64,000 nucleotides of DNA, taken from the NCBI RefSeq assembly GCF_021654775.1, contig NZ_AP025343.1:4679501-4743500 (forward strand), in the 5' to 3' direction. The position numbers were made by a program, and so were the translations under genes. Numbering within the stretch: position 1 is the first letter of the stretch; every line of letters begins with the position of its first letter. Below, in pieces: positions 24,749 to 34,231 of this stretch. The notes beneath the pieces are model-generated. The model made no database searches. It had not been told where the DNA came from and saw only the letters and a list, made by a program, of their open reading frames with translations. Source of the stretch: Paenibacillus azoreducens (lineage in GTDB: Bacteria; Bacillota; Bacilli; Paenibacillales; Paenibacillaceae).

Positions 24749-25903
24749 TTAATTTTCTCTTTTCCGGGTCATCAATAATCGCATCACGTTTTCAGCAGCA
24801 CGTTCCATATTTACCTCTCCCTGCTGCAATGCGGTCTCCAAGGTACATGCTCCTGGCATAATGCCGAAAACCGCGTCGATCCCCTGGCCATACAGCTCGC
24901 TGATGCCTTCACCGAGATGGCCGGCAAAGGCGATAACCGGCTTGGCGTGTTTTTGCGCCACCTGGGCTACGCCGAAAGGCGTTTTGCCAAACTTCGTCTG
25001 AACATCGATGCTGCCTTCCCCTGTCCAGACCATGTCCGCCTGCCTGATTTTTGCTTCCAACCCTGTATATTCAATGACAAGCTCGACGCCCTTTTTCAGA
25101 ACCCCATTTAAAAATACCATCAATCCCGCACCCAAACCGCCAGCCGCTCCCGCTCCGGGGACATCCGCAATGGTTTTGCCCATCTGCGACTGAATCACAT
25201 CGGCATAATGCCGTAAACCGGCATCCAGCATGGCCGCCATCCCCGGCGTGGCGCCTTTTTGCGGTCCAAACACATAAGAAGCGCCTGCGGGTCCGCATAA
25301 TGGATTGGTTACGTCGCATGCTACTTCAATTTTGACCTTACCCATTCTCGGATCCATATCGCTAAGGTCAATGCGGGCTAACTTGCGGAGCTCCGCACCG
25401 CCCGGTCCAAGCTCACAGCCCTTGTCGTCAAGCAGCCTGCCGCCCAAAGCTTGCAGCATCCCTGCACCGCCGTCATTGGTTGCACTGCCCCCAATCCCGA
25501 TCAGTATCCTGTCGATGTCATGATCAAGCACGGCCCGGAGCAACTGCCCCGTTCCAAAAGTGGTGGTTAGCAGCGGATTCCTCGCTTCCTTCGGGATCAA
25601 CCCGATGCCGCTTGCGCTGGCCATTTCCAGTACGGCCGTCTTCCCGTCACCCATGATGCCGTATGAAGCCTCCACCTCGCTGCCAAGCGGTCCTTTCACC
25701 TTAAGCATGTGAACGGTTCCGCCCGTCGCATCCACCAAAGACTGCATCGTGCCTTCGCCCCCGTCAGCCATTGGCACTTCGATGCAGCGCGCTATCGGAT
25801 TGGCCTTATGAATGCCTCTGGCCATGGCTGCGCAGACCTGTTTAGCGGTCATGCTTTCCTTAAACGAATCTGGAGCAAGCAGGATCGTCATTTCTTTTTC
25901 CAT
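24749..25903 (-). CDS. Glycerate kinase (GlxK/GarK family)
   Basis: A 384-residue type-1 glycerate kinase that makes 2- or 3-phosphoglycerate from D-glycerate and ATP. Visible family blocks are LAPDSFKESMTA at the start, PMADGGEGT, IGGSATNDGGAGMLQALG, DVTNPLCGP(A)GA and DMVWTGEGSIDVQ. Length is typical. GGAGGGGG lies 4-5 bases before the ATG at 25903. It is downstream of the ThrE exporter genes on the same strand with a 54-base gap and may be co-transcribed; serine and glycerate metabolism could link them. Confidence 0.9.
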   Translation of the reverse strand: MEKEMTILLAPDSFKESMTAKQVCAAMARGIHKANPIARCIEVPMADGGEGTMQSLVDATGGTVHMLKVKGPLGSEVEASYGIMGDGKTAVLEMASASGIGLIPKEARNPLLTTTFGTGQLLRAVLDHDIDRILIGIGGSATNDGGAGMLQALGGRLLDDKGCELGPGGAELRKLARIDLSDMDPRMGKVKIEVACDVTNPLCGPAGASYVFGPQKGATPGMAAMLDAGLRHYADVIQSQMGKTIADVPGAGAAGGLGAGLMVFLNGVLKKGVELVIEYTGLEAKIRQADMVWTGEGSIDVQTKFGKTPFGVAQVAQKHAKPVIAFAGHLGEGISELYGQGIDAVFGIMPGACTLETALQQGEVNMERAAENVMRLLMTRKREN

Positions 25904-25957
25904 AGAGCCCCCTCCATTCCGGCCGCTTCTTTCTGAAAGTGGTTATACCAAAATGAT

Positions 25958-26398
25958 TTACGATGCTTTGGAAATCATGATTTTGCGGATGATCTGGTTC
26001 GTCACTTCTGACAGCAGCAGCCCAAGCGCGATCGCACCCGACATCATAAACGCTGCCGCCCCCGATTGTACGGCCTGGTCGTATTGATTCTCCACCGCGT
26101 TTCGCATCGCATCGTAGGCAAGTCCCCCGGGTACAAGTGGAATAATACCTGAAACGCTGAATACGATGATAGGTTTACGGTATTTTTTTGCAAAAATCGA
26201 GCTGATCAAGGTCACGCAATAAGCGGCGACCACGGTTGCTGCCACGCGCAGAACTCCGATGTCCTGTAGCCAGATGTAAAGCATCCAGCCCACCATACCG
26301 GCAAAGCCACATTGGATGAGCGATTGCTTCGGAGCGTTAAATATCATGCCAAAAGCGGCAGAAGCAATGAAGCTGGTTAGGATTTGTTCGATGTACAT
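25958..26398 (-). CDS. Threonine/serine exporter, small subunit (ThrE_2 / YjjB-like)
   Basis: A 146-residue membrane protein with four to five helices, matching the C-terminal half of ThrE (PF12821), including PLVPGGLAYDAMR. With the adjacent larger protein it should make one proton-coupled exporter for threonine and serine in the cell membrane. AGGAGG overlaps the end of the upstream gene, 9 bases away, so translation is coupled. Confidence 0.87.
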   Translation of the reverse strand: MYIEQILTSFIASAAFGMIFNAPKQSLIQCGFAGMVGWMLYIWLQDIGVLRVAATVVAAYCVTLISSIFAKKYRKPIIVFSVSGIIPLVPGGLAYDAMRNAVENQYDQAVQSGAAAFMMSGAIALGLLLSEVTNQIIRKIMISKAS

Positions 26399-26407
26399 TA
26401 GCTCCTC

Positions 26408-27166
26408 CTATTGAATAGACAGCATAAACGCGATACCCGCGCCGATCGCAAAAGATGTTATAAAAGCTTCGGCTCCCTTGGACAATCCGGAGACCAAATG
26501 CCCCGCCATCAAGTCCCGGATCGCATTCGTAATCAAAAGCCCGGGCACGAGCGGCATGACGGAACTGATAATGATGATGTCTCGCGCTTGACCGAATCCG
26601 TATTTGACGAAAAGCACCGCACACAAACCGATCATCAAAGCGCCGGAAAACTCGGCAAAAAACTTCACCGGAACCAGCCGGTGCAGCAGCACCGAGCAGT
26701 AATAACCGATGCCGCCGGCCAGCATAGCCGGTACAAAATCCAGCCAAGTGCCGCGAAACATGATCAGAAAACAGCCGCTGGCCACAGCGGCCATCAGAAC
26801 GTTGAGCCATAACGGATAAATGGCCTGGGTTCGCTCAATCTCCTTGAGCTCCCGGTAGGCCTCTGCAATAGATAACTCCCCCCTGCTGATCTGGCGCGAA
26901 AGGGTGTTCACCCGGTCGATTTTATATAGATTGGTGGTCCGCTCCGTGATTCGGCTGAGCCGGGTCATCGGCTGCGGATCTTCCAACGAAAAAATAATTC
27001 CTGTCGGTGTCATATAGCTATGAGTATGGTCGATGCCGTAGGATGACGCAATCCGCATCATCGTATCTTCGACCCGATACGTTTCCGCCCCGCTTTGCAG
27101 CATGATCTGCCCTGCCAGCAAGCAGACTTTCATGATTTCCCGTTCCTTCTGCAATGAGTCTTCCAA
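26408..27166 (-). CDS. Threonine/serine exporter, large subunit (ThrE / YjjP-like)
   Basis: 252 residues with a soluble N-terminal domain (LLAGQIMLQSGAETYRVEDTM, the ThrE hallmark) and about five C-terminal membrane helices with VMPLVPGLLITNAIRDLMAGH. In Corynebacterium the two parts are fused as ThrE; here, as in E. coli YjjP/YjjB, they are separate. The start is a TTG at 27166, 6 bases after AAAGGAG. Confidence 0.87.
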   Translation of the reverse strand: MEDSLQKEREIMKVCLLAGQIMLQSGAETYRVEDTMMRIASSYGIDHTHSYMTPTGIIFSLEDPQPMTRLSRITERTTNLYKIDRVNTLSRQISRGELSIAEAYRELKEIERTQAIYPLWLNVLMAAVASGCFLIMFRGTWLDFVPAMLAGGIGYYCSVLLHRLVPVKFFAEFSGALMIGLCAVLFVKYGFGQARDIIIISSVMPLVPGLLITNAIRDLMAGHLVSGLSKGAEAFITSFAIGAGIAFMLSIQ

Positions 27167-27659
27167 GGCCTGCTCCTTTCGCCTGTTCCCGCTATTGATG
27201 TCAAATTAATATACAGTATAATGCCTTTTCCAAATAAAAGCATTGGATTTTAAGGCTCAAAACTGAAATTAGTTTTTGACATTTATGCACGTTGACCGCT
27301 ACGGCTCCGGATCGTTCTTCCGATCGCTGTTGTCTCCAAATTTCTATGATTATATTTTCCACAGTCGTATAAATTCGGAGACAGCCTATGCTTCCGATGA
27401 TAGCTTTCCTATGGAAAGCTTTTAGGCGAACGCTTCCGCTGCTTCAGATCGATTCCGTCCCCTCCGCTACTTCGCCTATTGTCAAGAACTAATTATGGAT
27501 GTTAAGCCGATTTAAACGTCTTTAACCGATAAATTATGTACTGTTAATAGGCGAATGAAACCGGCCCGCCGAAGGGCAGTTCTGAAGCGGGCCGGCTGTT
27601 CATTTCTTGCTTTTGTTCAAGCGTCCGAAACGGTCAAGCTTATGCCCACATGCTCATGG
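27167..27659. other. Intergenic region with inverted repeats, no gene
   Basis: No coding potential was recognised. TGTCTCCAAATTT near 27331-27343 faces AAATTCGGAGACA near 27371-27383, so about 50 bases can form a stem-loop. CTTTCCTATGGAAAG near 27411 is a second palindrome, and CCGGATC/GATCGG arms surround the first. The A/T-rich right part ends in the terminator at 27561. Confidence 0.5.
27561..27595 (-). terminator. Hairpin downstream of the chitinase operon
   Basis: CCGGCCCGC (27561-27569) pairs perfectly with GCGGGCCGG (27587-27595). A short T-run follows on the minus strand. It lies about 65 bases past the chitinase stop and probably ends that transcript. Confidence 0.65.
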
Positions 27660-30600
27660 TTAGGATTGCAAACTCCATAACGCCGGCACATTTGCTGGCT
27701 CCCAGCCCGGCAACGAGGTATGCGGCTGCAGACATTTATACACCTTTCCGTTATAAGTCACCGCATCATCTTTAACATACGCCTTTCCGGCCACCCAAGC
27801 GGCGGGAGCCGGCACATCGGAATCCGTGGTGACCGTAAGCGCGTTGCTGGCGGCGGAAACATTCCCGGCGGCGTCTTTGGCCTTAACAGTGAAGGTATAA
27901 GCTGTATTCGGCGTCAAACCGTTAATGACGGCTGTAACCGTTGTTCCATCCACCGATGCAGCCAGCGCAGAACCTTGATACACCTCATAACCGGTCACTC
28001 CTACGTTGTCTGTCGAAGCTGTCCAGGTCAGCGTGACGCTGGTCGCCGTCTTGGACGAAACGGCGAGATTGGCCGGAGCGGAAGGCGGCGTTGTATCCTC
28101 CGAAGGAGCATCCGTGGTTACGGTAACCGTGCTGCTCGGATCAGAGAGATTTCCGGCGGCATCCTTGGCTTTAACGGTGAATGAATACGTTGTATTCGGA
28201 GAGAGTCCGGTAATGACGGCTGTCAGCGTAGAACCATTCACGGAAGCGGCGAGCGTGTTCCCTTGGTATACATCATAACCTGTCACTCCAACGTTATCCG
28301 TCGATGCCGTCCAGGTCAATGTCACGGATGTGGATGTTTTGGCCGCGGCCTTCACATTGCCTGGAGCGGTTGGCGGCGTTGTATCGGCGTTTTCAAGCGT
28401 TACCGTGACCGCATTGCTTGCGGCTGATACATTCCCCGCCGCATCCTTGGCTTTGACTGTAAACGAATAGGCGGTTGCCGGAGTCAATCCCGTCACCGTG
28501 TATGTTGTGGACGTGGAGCTTCCTACAAGCGTGTTTCCTTGGTAAACGTCATATCCGGTTACTCCAATGTTATCTGTGGAGGCCGTCCAGGTTAATGTAA
28601 CTGAATTGGCTGTTTGAGCGGAGACTGCAAGATTGGTTGGGGCCGTCGGAGGCTGTGTATCCTGCGGAGGTGCGGATTGCAGCTGCCACAAAGTCGGAGC
28701 GGAAGGCGGTTCCCAACCGACGATCGAGGTATGCGCATACGTGCATTTGTACAAATTGCCGTTATAGGTCACATAGGCACCTACTGCATATGCGGTATTG
28801 GCCTGCCAAGCCGGGAAGCTAGGATCTGTCGGCGTTGTTACGCTGATGGCATTGCTTGCCGCAGACATGTTTCCGGAGAGATCCTTCGCTTTGACATAGA
28901 AGCTGTAAGTTGTACCCGCTGTCAGCCCCGACAATGTTTCCTTCAGGTTAGGCGTCGATTTCACAAGCGTGCCATTCTGGTAAATATCGTAGCCTGCAAT
29001 ATCATCATTGTCTGTTGAAGCGTCCCATTTCAGCGTAACGCTTGTTTTCGTCTTGGCAATCGCAACGAGGTTGGCTGGAGCAGTCGGCGGCTGATTATCA
29101 ATGACAGGCGGGGCGGTCGTAATCGTTAATGGAGCGCTTGGGGGAGAGGTATTGCCTGCGGCATCCCTTGCCTTAACCGTAAAGGTGTAGGTGGTGCTTC
29201 CGGTAAGTCCTTTGATCAAAGCCGTCGTCGTTGCGCCATCGACTGTTTGCACCAGTGTCTGGCCTTGATAAATGTCATAATACATCACGCCCACATTATC
29301 TGTGGAAGCCGTCCAGCCGAGCGTAACTTTCTTGTCGCCGACGGCTGATGCCGCCAAATTCGTAGGGGCTGTAGGCGGGATGTTGTCTACCGGAGGCGTC
29401 CCCGTCGTCAGATCGTTATACACCTTATCGAGCAGTTTCGGGCCGGTACAGCTGAACTTCGGACTGGTCCGGCAGTCGGAGCTGAATTCCCAGAACATCG
29501 CTCCACCCAAATACTTGTTTTTGATATAGTCGGTTTTGTACCCAATCGATTCCGTATCATCGTACGAAATGAAGATTTTCGTATTCGGATTGTAAAGATA
29601 CGGCACTTTGGCGGTATTGTTCCAGTAACGGGTGTATCCGTTTTTGTTTACATAGTTAGCGGCGATATCCCCATAATCAAATACGCCGGTATTGCCCGAA
29701 TTGGAATCGTCCCAAGTGCCGACCGGGGACCATTTGTAAACAGAGCCGGGATCAGCTGTACAAGTCTGGAACTGGCCGTCGTTATTCGGTCCGGGAGGGC
29801 AGTTTTTCCAGCTGCGGCCCATGAATTCAAGGCCAAGAACGAGTTTGTTCATTGGGACTCCGGCTTTCTGATAAGCCTGGATCGCTCCGTCCACAAAGAA
29901 GTTGTTAGCGATGTACGGGTCTTTGGGGTCTCCGTAAAGCCCGGTATTGTGGCTTGTGGTCGCTTCAAATGAACCGCCGTGGAAATCATAGGTCATAATG
30001 TTGATCCAATCGACGATCTGCGCGATTTTTGCCAGTTCCGTGTTGTTCACGAAGGTTTGGCTCGCGCCCGAAGCGATGGTCAGGATATAATGCTTGCCGT
30101 CTTCGGCGCCTGCAGCATCCAGCTGGCTGCGGACTTCCTGCAGAAGCAGCGTGTAATTTTGTTTGTCTTCCGGACGATGGCTATTCCCCGGAATCGCCTC
30201 GACATTCGGATACTCCCAGTCCAGATCCACGCCGTCAAATCCATACGCCCGCAGCGCATCGACTGCGGATTTGGCGAAGGTTTTACGCGTGGTGTCCGAT
30301 GCCGCCGTATCCGAAAACCGGTTGGACCACGTCCAGCCGCCAACGGACAGGATGGTTTTGAGCTGCGGATGGGCCGCCTTCAAGCTGCGCAAAGCGCCGA
30401 AGTTTCCGCATGCCGCATCGGCCCAACAGCCTGTCGTCGGCCCGCCTGGAGTCGGCCGAAGCGCATCCGCATCGGGATCGCCGAGCACAATGCTGCCGTT
30501 CGGAACATTGCCCTGCTGCAGCGGAATCCCGGATGTGGTGCAAGGCCAGGTTTGCTTATTGGGATTGTCCGGGGCCGTCGAAGGATTCCCATGTTTACCG

Positions 30601-30854
30601 TCCCAGCAAATATCCGCAAAAGCATAATTAATATGCGTTACTTTGGATACATCGATATTGGAAACGTTATAATTTCTGCCGTAGATTCCCCATGAAGGAA
30701 AATAACCAACCAGTTTATACCCGCTGTCCGCCGCGGCTTTTGCTTCGTTCCCGGCGCTTGCGGCATTTGCCGCCCCCTGGAAAAAAGGAACAAGCGCAAT
30801 CAGCAGGCTCAGCATGACAAGCCATACCCCATAAAAACCTTTTTTCATGTACAT
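27660..30854 (-). CDS. Secreted GH18 chitinase with five FnIII and two CBM5/12 domains
   Basis: 1064 residues. Signal peptide to about 32; GH18 catalytic barrel about 45-480 with SVGGWTWS and the DxxDxDxE motif at 207-214 (acid Glu214), close to Bacillus circulans ChiA1; FnIII domains from about 493, 588, 731, 826 and 921; chitin-binding CBM5/12 modules at about 677-725 and 1015-1064, each with YxxGxxVxYxGxxYKC and WEP. It cleaves chitin outside the cell. FnIII domains 3-5 are nearly identical to each other, pointing to recent duplication. GAGG is 7 bases before the ATG. It follows the paralogous chitinase gene by 38 bases, so the two form an operon. Confidence 0.93.
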   Translation of the reverse strand: MYMKKGFYGVWLVMLSLLIALVPFFQGAANAASAGNEAKAAADSGYKLVGYFPSWGIYGRNYNVSNIDVSKVTHINYAFADICWDGKHGNPSTAPDNPNKQTWPCTTSGIPLQQGNVPNGSIVLGDPDADALRPTPGGPTTGCWADAACGNFGALRSLKAAHPQLKTILSVGGWTWSNRFSDTAASDTTRKTFAKSAVDALRAYGFDGVDLDWEYPNVEAIPGNSHRPEDKQNYTLLLQEVRSQLDAAGAEDGKHYILTIASGASQTFVNNTELAKIAQIVDWINIMTYDFHGGSFEATTSHNTGLYGDPKDPYIANNFFVDGAIQAYQKAGVPMNKLVLGLEFMGRSWKNCPPGPNNDGQFQTCTADPGSVYKWSPVGTWDDSNSGNTGVFDYGDIAANYVNKNGYTRYWNNTAKVPYLYNPNTKIFISYDDTESIGYKTDYIKNKYLGGAMFWEFSSDCRTSPKFSCTGPKLLDKVYNDLTTGTPPVDNIPPTAPTNLAASAVGDKKVTLGWTASTDNVGVMYYDIYQGQTLVQTVDGATTTALIKGLTGSTTYTFTVKARDAAGNTSPPSAPLTITTAPPVIDNQPPTAPANLVAIAKTKTSVTLKWDASTDNDDIAGYDIYQNGTLVKSTPNLKETLSGLTAGTTYSFYVKAKDLSGNMSAASNAISVTTPTDPSFPAWQANTAYAVGAYVTYNGNLYKCTYAHTSIVGWEPPSAPTLWQLQSAPPQDTQPPTAPTNLAVSAQTANSVTLTWTASTDNIGVTGYDVYQGNTLVGSSTSTTYTVTGLTPATAYSFTVKAKDAAGNVSAASNAVTVTLENADTTPPTAPGNVKAAAKTSTSVTLTWTASTDNVGVTGYDVYQGNTLAASVNGSTLTAVITGLSPNTTYSFTVKAKDAAGNLSDPSSTVTVTTDAPSEDTTPPSAPANLAVSSKTATSVTLTWTASTDNVGVTGYEVYQGSALAASVDGTTVTAVINGLTPNTAYTFTVKAKDAAGNVSAASNALTVTTDSDVPAPAAWVAGKAYVKDDAVTYNGKVYKCLQPHTSLPGWEPANVPALWSLQS

Positions 30855-30892
30855 GGCGACGCCTCTCTTTCAAACATCAGTTTGGTTTAGCA

Positions 30893-33058
30893 TTATTTCT
30901 TCGCCCATAAAGCAGGCACGTTCGGCGGTTCCCAGCCAGGAAGCGAGGTATGGGGCTGCCGGCATTTATAAATAACTCCGCCGTAGTTCACCTCAACACC
31001 GGCGGCATAGGTCGTATTCGGTGCCCAAGCCGGAGCAGTCACAGGGCCGGAAGCATCGGTAGTCGCCTGCACCTCGTTGCTTGCAGGAGAAATATTCCCG
31101 GCCGCATCCCTGGCTTTTACCGAGAACGTATACGCCGTTTGGGGCGTCAGTCCGCTAACCGTAAAGCTCGTCGAAGTTGCGGGCACGGTCCCCGCAAGCT
31201 CATTCCCCTTGAAAATGTCGTAGCCGATGACGGCCACATTATCCGTGGATGGACTCCACTGTAGAGACACGGTCGTATCCGTATGAGCGGTTACCGAAAG
31301 ATTGCTTGGTGCGGTCGGCGGCTCGGTATCCGTTCCCTGAGGGAGCGTGGATACGGTAAGCGGGACGCTGGCATCTGAAATGTTACCCGCGGCATCCACT
31401 GCTCGCACGGTAAACGTATAAGTTGTCTGCGGCGTAAGACCCGTAACGGTGTAGCTGGTTCCTGTAACGCGGGTCAGCAGAGTTTGGCCTTGATAGATGT
31501 CATAACCGATAACGCCGACATTGTCTTGCGAAGCATCCCAATTCAATGTGATCGTCGTAGCCGTTTGCAAAGGCGAATTCAAATGGGTTGGAGTTGTTGG
31601 TGCGGTTGTATCAGGCAGTGTAGGACCCGCATGCAGATCCGAGGCGAGTTGTTGAAGAAGTTTCGTGCCTGTGCAGGTATATTTGGGGCTTGTCCGGCAA
31701 TCCTCGCTCAAATCCCAAATCATGGCGCCCCCGAGAGAGCGGTTCTTGATAAAGGAAGCTTTGGCGGTAATCGATTGCGGATCTTCGTAGCTGATAAAAA
31801 TCTTGGAGGAAGGGTTGTATAGGTATGGCACTTGACTGGTCTGGCTCCAGTAGCGGGTAAAACCGTTTTTGTTCACGTAACCTGCCGCCAGGTCGCCGTA
31901 ATCGAACATTCCCGTCGGCCCGGATTCATAGTTGTCCCAGGTTCCGTTTGGGATATAGTTGCCGTTAAAGTCTGGCGTGCAGGTCTGGTAAAGTCCATCC
32001 CCATTGGGTCCGGGCGCACAATTTTTCCAGCCCCGTCCATAAAACGGAACGCCCATGACGATTTTGGAAGCCGGTACTCCGGCATTCATGTATGCGGTAA
32101 TGGCAGAATCGGCACTGAATTTATTGATAGTATCCGGATCATTAGGGTCGGAATATAGGCTGGCGTTATGATTCGTGGTTTGTTCCCAGTCCCCGTGAAA
32201 ATCATAGGTCATGATATTAATCCAATCGAGGATCCCGGCGATCGTGCCAAGTTCGGTTGTTAATGCGTAAGACGAATTGGCCCGTCCGGCAATCGTCAGC
32301 AAATAGGTGCGTCCATCTTGCGCTCCTGCGGCGCTAAGTTTATCACGCGTTTCCTGCAGCAGCAGCGTAAAGTTATGCTTATCCTCCGGACGTTGGCTGT
32401 TGCCGGGCAGCCCGCCGCCTACCGGATACTCCCAGTCAATATCGATTCCGTCAAAACCGTAGGTGCGGATCACATTCACTGCGGAATTGGCAAAATTGGT
32501 CCGGGCAGCAGGATCGGCCGCCACATCGGAGAAATGATTGGACCATGTCCATCCGCCGACGGACAATAACGTCTTCAGATTCGGGTTGGACTGCTTCAGC
32601 ATCTTGAGCTTGTAGAAGTTGCCGCATTTCCCTTTTTCGCAATCCTCCCATTCAAGCGGAACGCCGTCATTATTGTTTACGTCCGCCCATGGATCGCCAA
32701 GCACAATCGCGCCGTTCGGAACATTCCCCGTCTGGGTCGGCACGCCGGCATCCTTGCAGTTCCATGTTGCTTTGTTCGGATTGCCGGGATCATTGGACGG
32801 ATTGCCGTGTTTACCGTTCCAGCACAAATCCGCAAAAGCGTAATTCAGATGAGTAAGCTTCGATGCATCAATATGTTCCACCTGAAAGTTGGGATCATAA
32901 ATCCCCCAATTCGTGAAGTAGCCGACAACCTTGTAAGCCGGACTTGCGGGATCTGCTTGTCCAATTCCCGCTCCGCCAGGACCCCAACCTGTCATCAATA
33001 ACAGCAGGCCAAGCAAAGCGGCAAACATTCCCTTTCCCCATGGCTTTGCGTCTCCCAT
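30893..33058 (-). CDS. Secreted GH18 chitinase with two FnIII and one CBM5/12 domain
   Basis: 721 residues. Signal peptide to about 35; GH18 domain about 42-480 with SVGGWTWS and DGIDIDWE at 203-210 (acid Glu210); two FnIII domains; a C-terminal CBM5/12 module ending the protein. It is a clear paralogue of the next gene in both catalytic and accessory parts, with one CBM and three FnIII fewer. Together they should degrade crystalline chitin with complementary processivity. The ATG at 33058 follows AAGGATGA; that same site contains the in-frame stop of a 30-codon leader reading frame. Confidence 0.92.
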   Translation of the reverse strand: MGDAKPWGKGMFAALLGLLLLMTGWGPGGAGIGQADPASPAYKVVGYFTNWGIYDPNFQVEHIDASKLTHLNYAFADLCWNGKHGNPSNDPGNPNKATWNCKDAGVPTQTGNVPNGAIVLGDPWADVNNNDGVPLEWEDCEKGKCGNFYKLKMLKQSNPNLKTLLSVGGWTWSNHFSDVAADPAARTNFANSAVNVIRTYGFDGIDIDWEYPVGGGLPGNSQRPEDKHNFTLLLQETRDKLSAAGAQDGRTYLLTIAGRANSSYALTTELGTIAGILDWINIMTYDFHGDWEQTTNHNASLYSDPNDPDTINKFSADSAITAYMNAGVPASKIVMGVPFYGRGWKNCAPGPNGDGLYQTCTPDFNGNYIPNGTWDNYESGPTGMFDYGDLAAGYVNKNGFTRYWSQTSQVPYLYNPSSKIFISYEDPQSITAKASFIKNRSLGGAMIWDLSEDCRTSPKYTCTGTKLLQQLASDLHAGPTLPDTTAPTTPTHLNSPLQTATTITLNWDASQDNVGVIGYDIYQGQTLLTRVTGTSYTVTGLTPQTTYTFTVRAVDAAGNISDASVPLTVSTLPQGTDTEPPTAPSNLSVTAHTDTTVSLQWSPSTDNVAVIGYDIFKGNELAGTVPATSTSFTVSGLTPQTAYTFSVKARDAAGNISPASNEVQATTDASGPVTAPAWAPNTTYAAGVEVNYGGVIYKCRQPHTSLPGWEPPNVPALWAKK

Positions 33059-33061
33059 GTC

Positions 33062-33154
33062 TCATCCTTCTTTCGGTTCAATTTCCGGTTCCTTGCGCCA
33101 ACCCGGGATTTGAACGCATGGCCGGAGCTTGTCATCGCCCGAAGCCGAAACCAA
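33062..33154 (-). CDS. Candidate 30-codon leader peptide of the chitinase operon
   Basis: A near-perfect ribosome binding site, AAAGGAGGTGA, lies about 100 bases before the chitinase ATG, too far to serve it. A TTG at 33154, 9 bases after GGAGG, opens a 30-codon frame (LVSASGDDKLRPCVQIPGWR, then a Glu/Lys-rich end). Its TGA stop (33062-33064) lies within the chitinase ribosome binding site, one codon before the chitinase ATG and in the same frame. It might couple translation, or be a remnant of a longer N-terminus. No homologue is recognised. Confidence 0.35.
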   Translation of the reverse strand: MVSASGDDKLRPCVQIPGWRKEPEIEPKEG

Positions 33155-33206
33155 ACTCTTTCACCTCCTTTCCAGGATGAGATGGTATTGATTGGTCTAT
33201 TATTTT

Positions 33207-33236
33207 CTTGATCGCGCATCATATCGTCTGATCAAG
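33207..33236. promoter_or_regulatory. Inverted repeat upstream of the chitinase operon
   Basis: CTTGATC (33207-33213) faces GATCAAG (33230-33236) across 16 bases, about 40 bases before the leader ribosome binding site. It may be an operator or an mRNA hairpin. In the remaining gap (33237-33462) no gene and no convincing -35/-10 pair was seen. Confidence 0.35.
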
Positions 33237-33462
33237 GACAGCCGCTATGCTGCCCGTCAGCCTGTAACCAAGTTATTTACTTTGTCCCTTATTCTAATCC
33301 CATTTTTTATCCACTTCAAGCCTTTATTTGGTATTTATATGTAAAAATTTTAAGATAACCGTTTGGAATACCGCCTTCATATTTCTGCGCATCTCCCAGC
33401 TGCTTTGTTGAGGCGTCGCATGAAAGTGTTCCGCCACAGGGTCCACTTCTTAGTGTTTCTGT

Positions 33463-33987
33463 TTAAGACAACTCGTCCAGGTTCCTCCATTCCAGGCACA
33501 GATCCTTCACATGCTCGCCGCCGATTTCCAATAAATCCCGCGTCAGAAACCGTCCGCCCATTTTCTGATAAAATTGTAACGCCGGATTGTCTTCAAGTAC
33601 CCAGACCAGCATGGAGCGATATCCCTGTTTCCCGAAATAACCGATCATCCGGTTCATCAGCTCTCGCCCGTACCCTTTGCCCTGGGCTTCTTTCAGCAAA
33701 TACAGCGAATACACCTCGGCTTCAATATCAAAACCTTTCTCGCGGCTTGCCCCTCCATTAATGAAACCTGCAATTTCGCCGGATGGATTCTCCAGCACAA
33801 AGGTCATCGACTTATTGGATGGGTCCAGCACTCTCGTCCATAATTCAATCCGTGATTCCAGCTTCATGTTGTCGAGATAGGTATCGGGTACGATCCCGCG
33901 GTACGTCGTCAGCCAGCTGTTCAGATGGACTTGCGCCAAGCCGTGAATATCCTTGGTTTCAGCTTCCCTGATCGTCCATTTGCTCAT
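33463..33987 (-). CDS. GNAT-family N-acetyltransferase
   Basis: A 174-residue acetyltransferase with a typical N-terminal WLTTYRGIVPD segment, motif A VYSLYLLKEAQGKGYGREL (QxxGxG acetyl-CoA loop) and motif B with NPALQFYQKMGG. Related proteins are annotated as amino-group acetyltransferases of unknown acceptor. AAGGAGATG precedes the ATG at 33987. A single gene between the two-component system and the chitinases. Confidence 0.84.
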   Translation of the reverse strand: MSKWTIREAETKDIHGLAQVHLNSWLTTYRGIVPDTYLDNMKLESRIELWTRVLDPSNKSMTFVLENPSGEIAGFINGGASREKGFDIEAEVYSLYLLKEAQGKGYGRELMNRMIGYFGKQGYRSMLVWVLEDNPALQFYQKMGGRFLTRDLLEIGGEHVKDLCLEWRNLDELS

Positions 33988-34090
33988 CTAATTCATCTCC
34001 TTGTCCACAAATCATTTCCCCAAAACTGATTATGTTAGACTATAAATTCTGCCAATAGGGAAATCAAGGAAAACTTGATGTTCTTAAGTT

Positions 34091-34124
34091 AAAACAAAAA
34101 CAGCCCCCGGCTTGCCGGAAGGCT
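34091..34124 (-). terminator. Intrinsic terminator of the two-component operon
   Basis: On the minus strand AGCCTTCCGGC pairs with GCCGGGGGCT, followed by TTTTTGTTTT. It ends about 110 bases past the histidine kinase stop. Confidence 0.8.
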
Positions 34125-34231
34125 ATTGCAAAACACTGGACGCAGCTCCCAACATGTGGCGAGGCATTGCATGAGCGTGGTCACCATATGCGTTAACGGC
34201 ATATCTTTCTTGAGTTTGACTTGCGCCTCTT

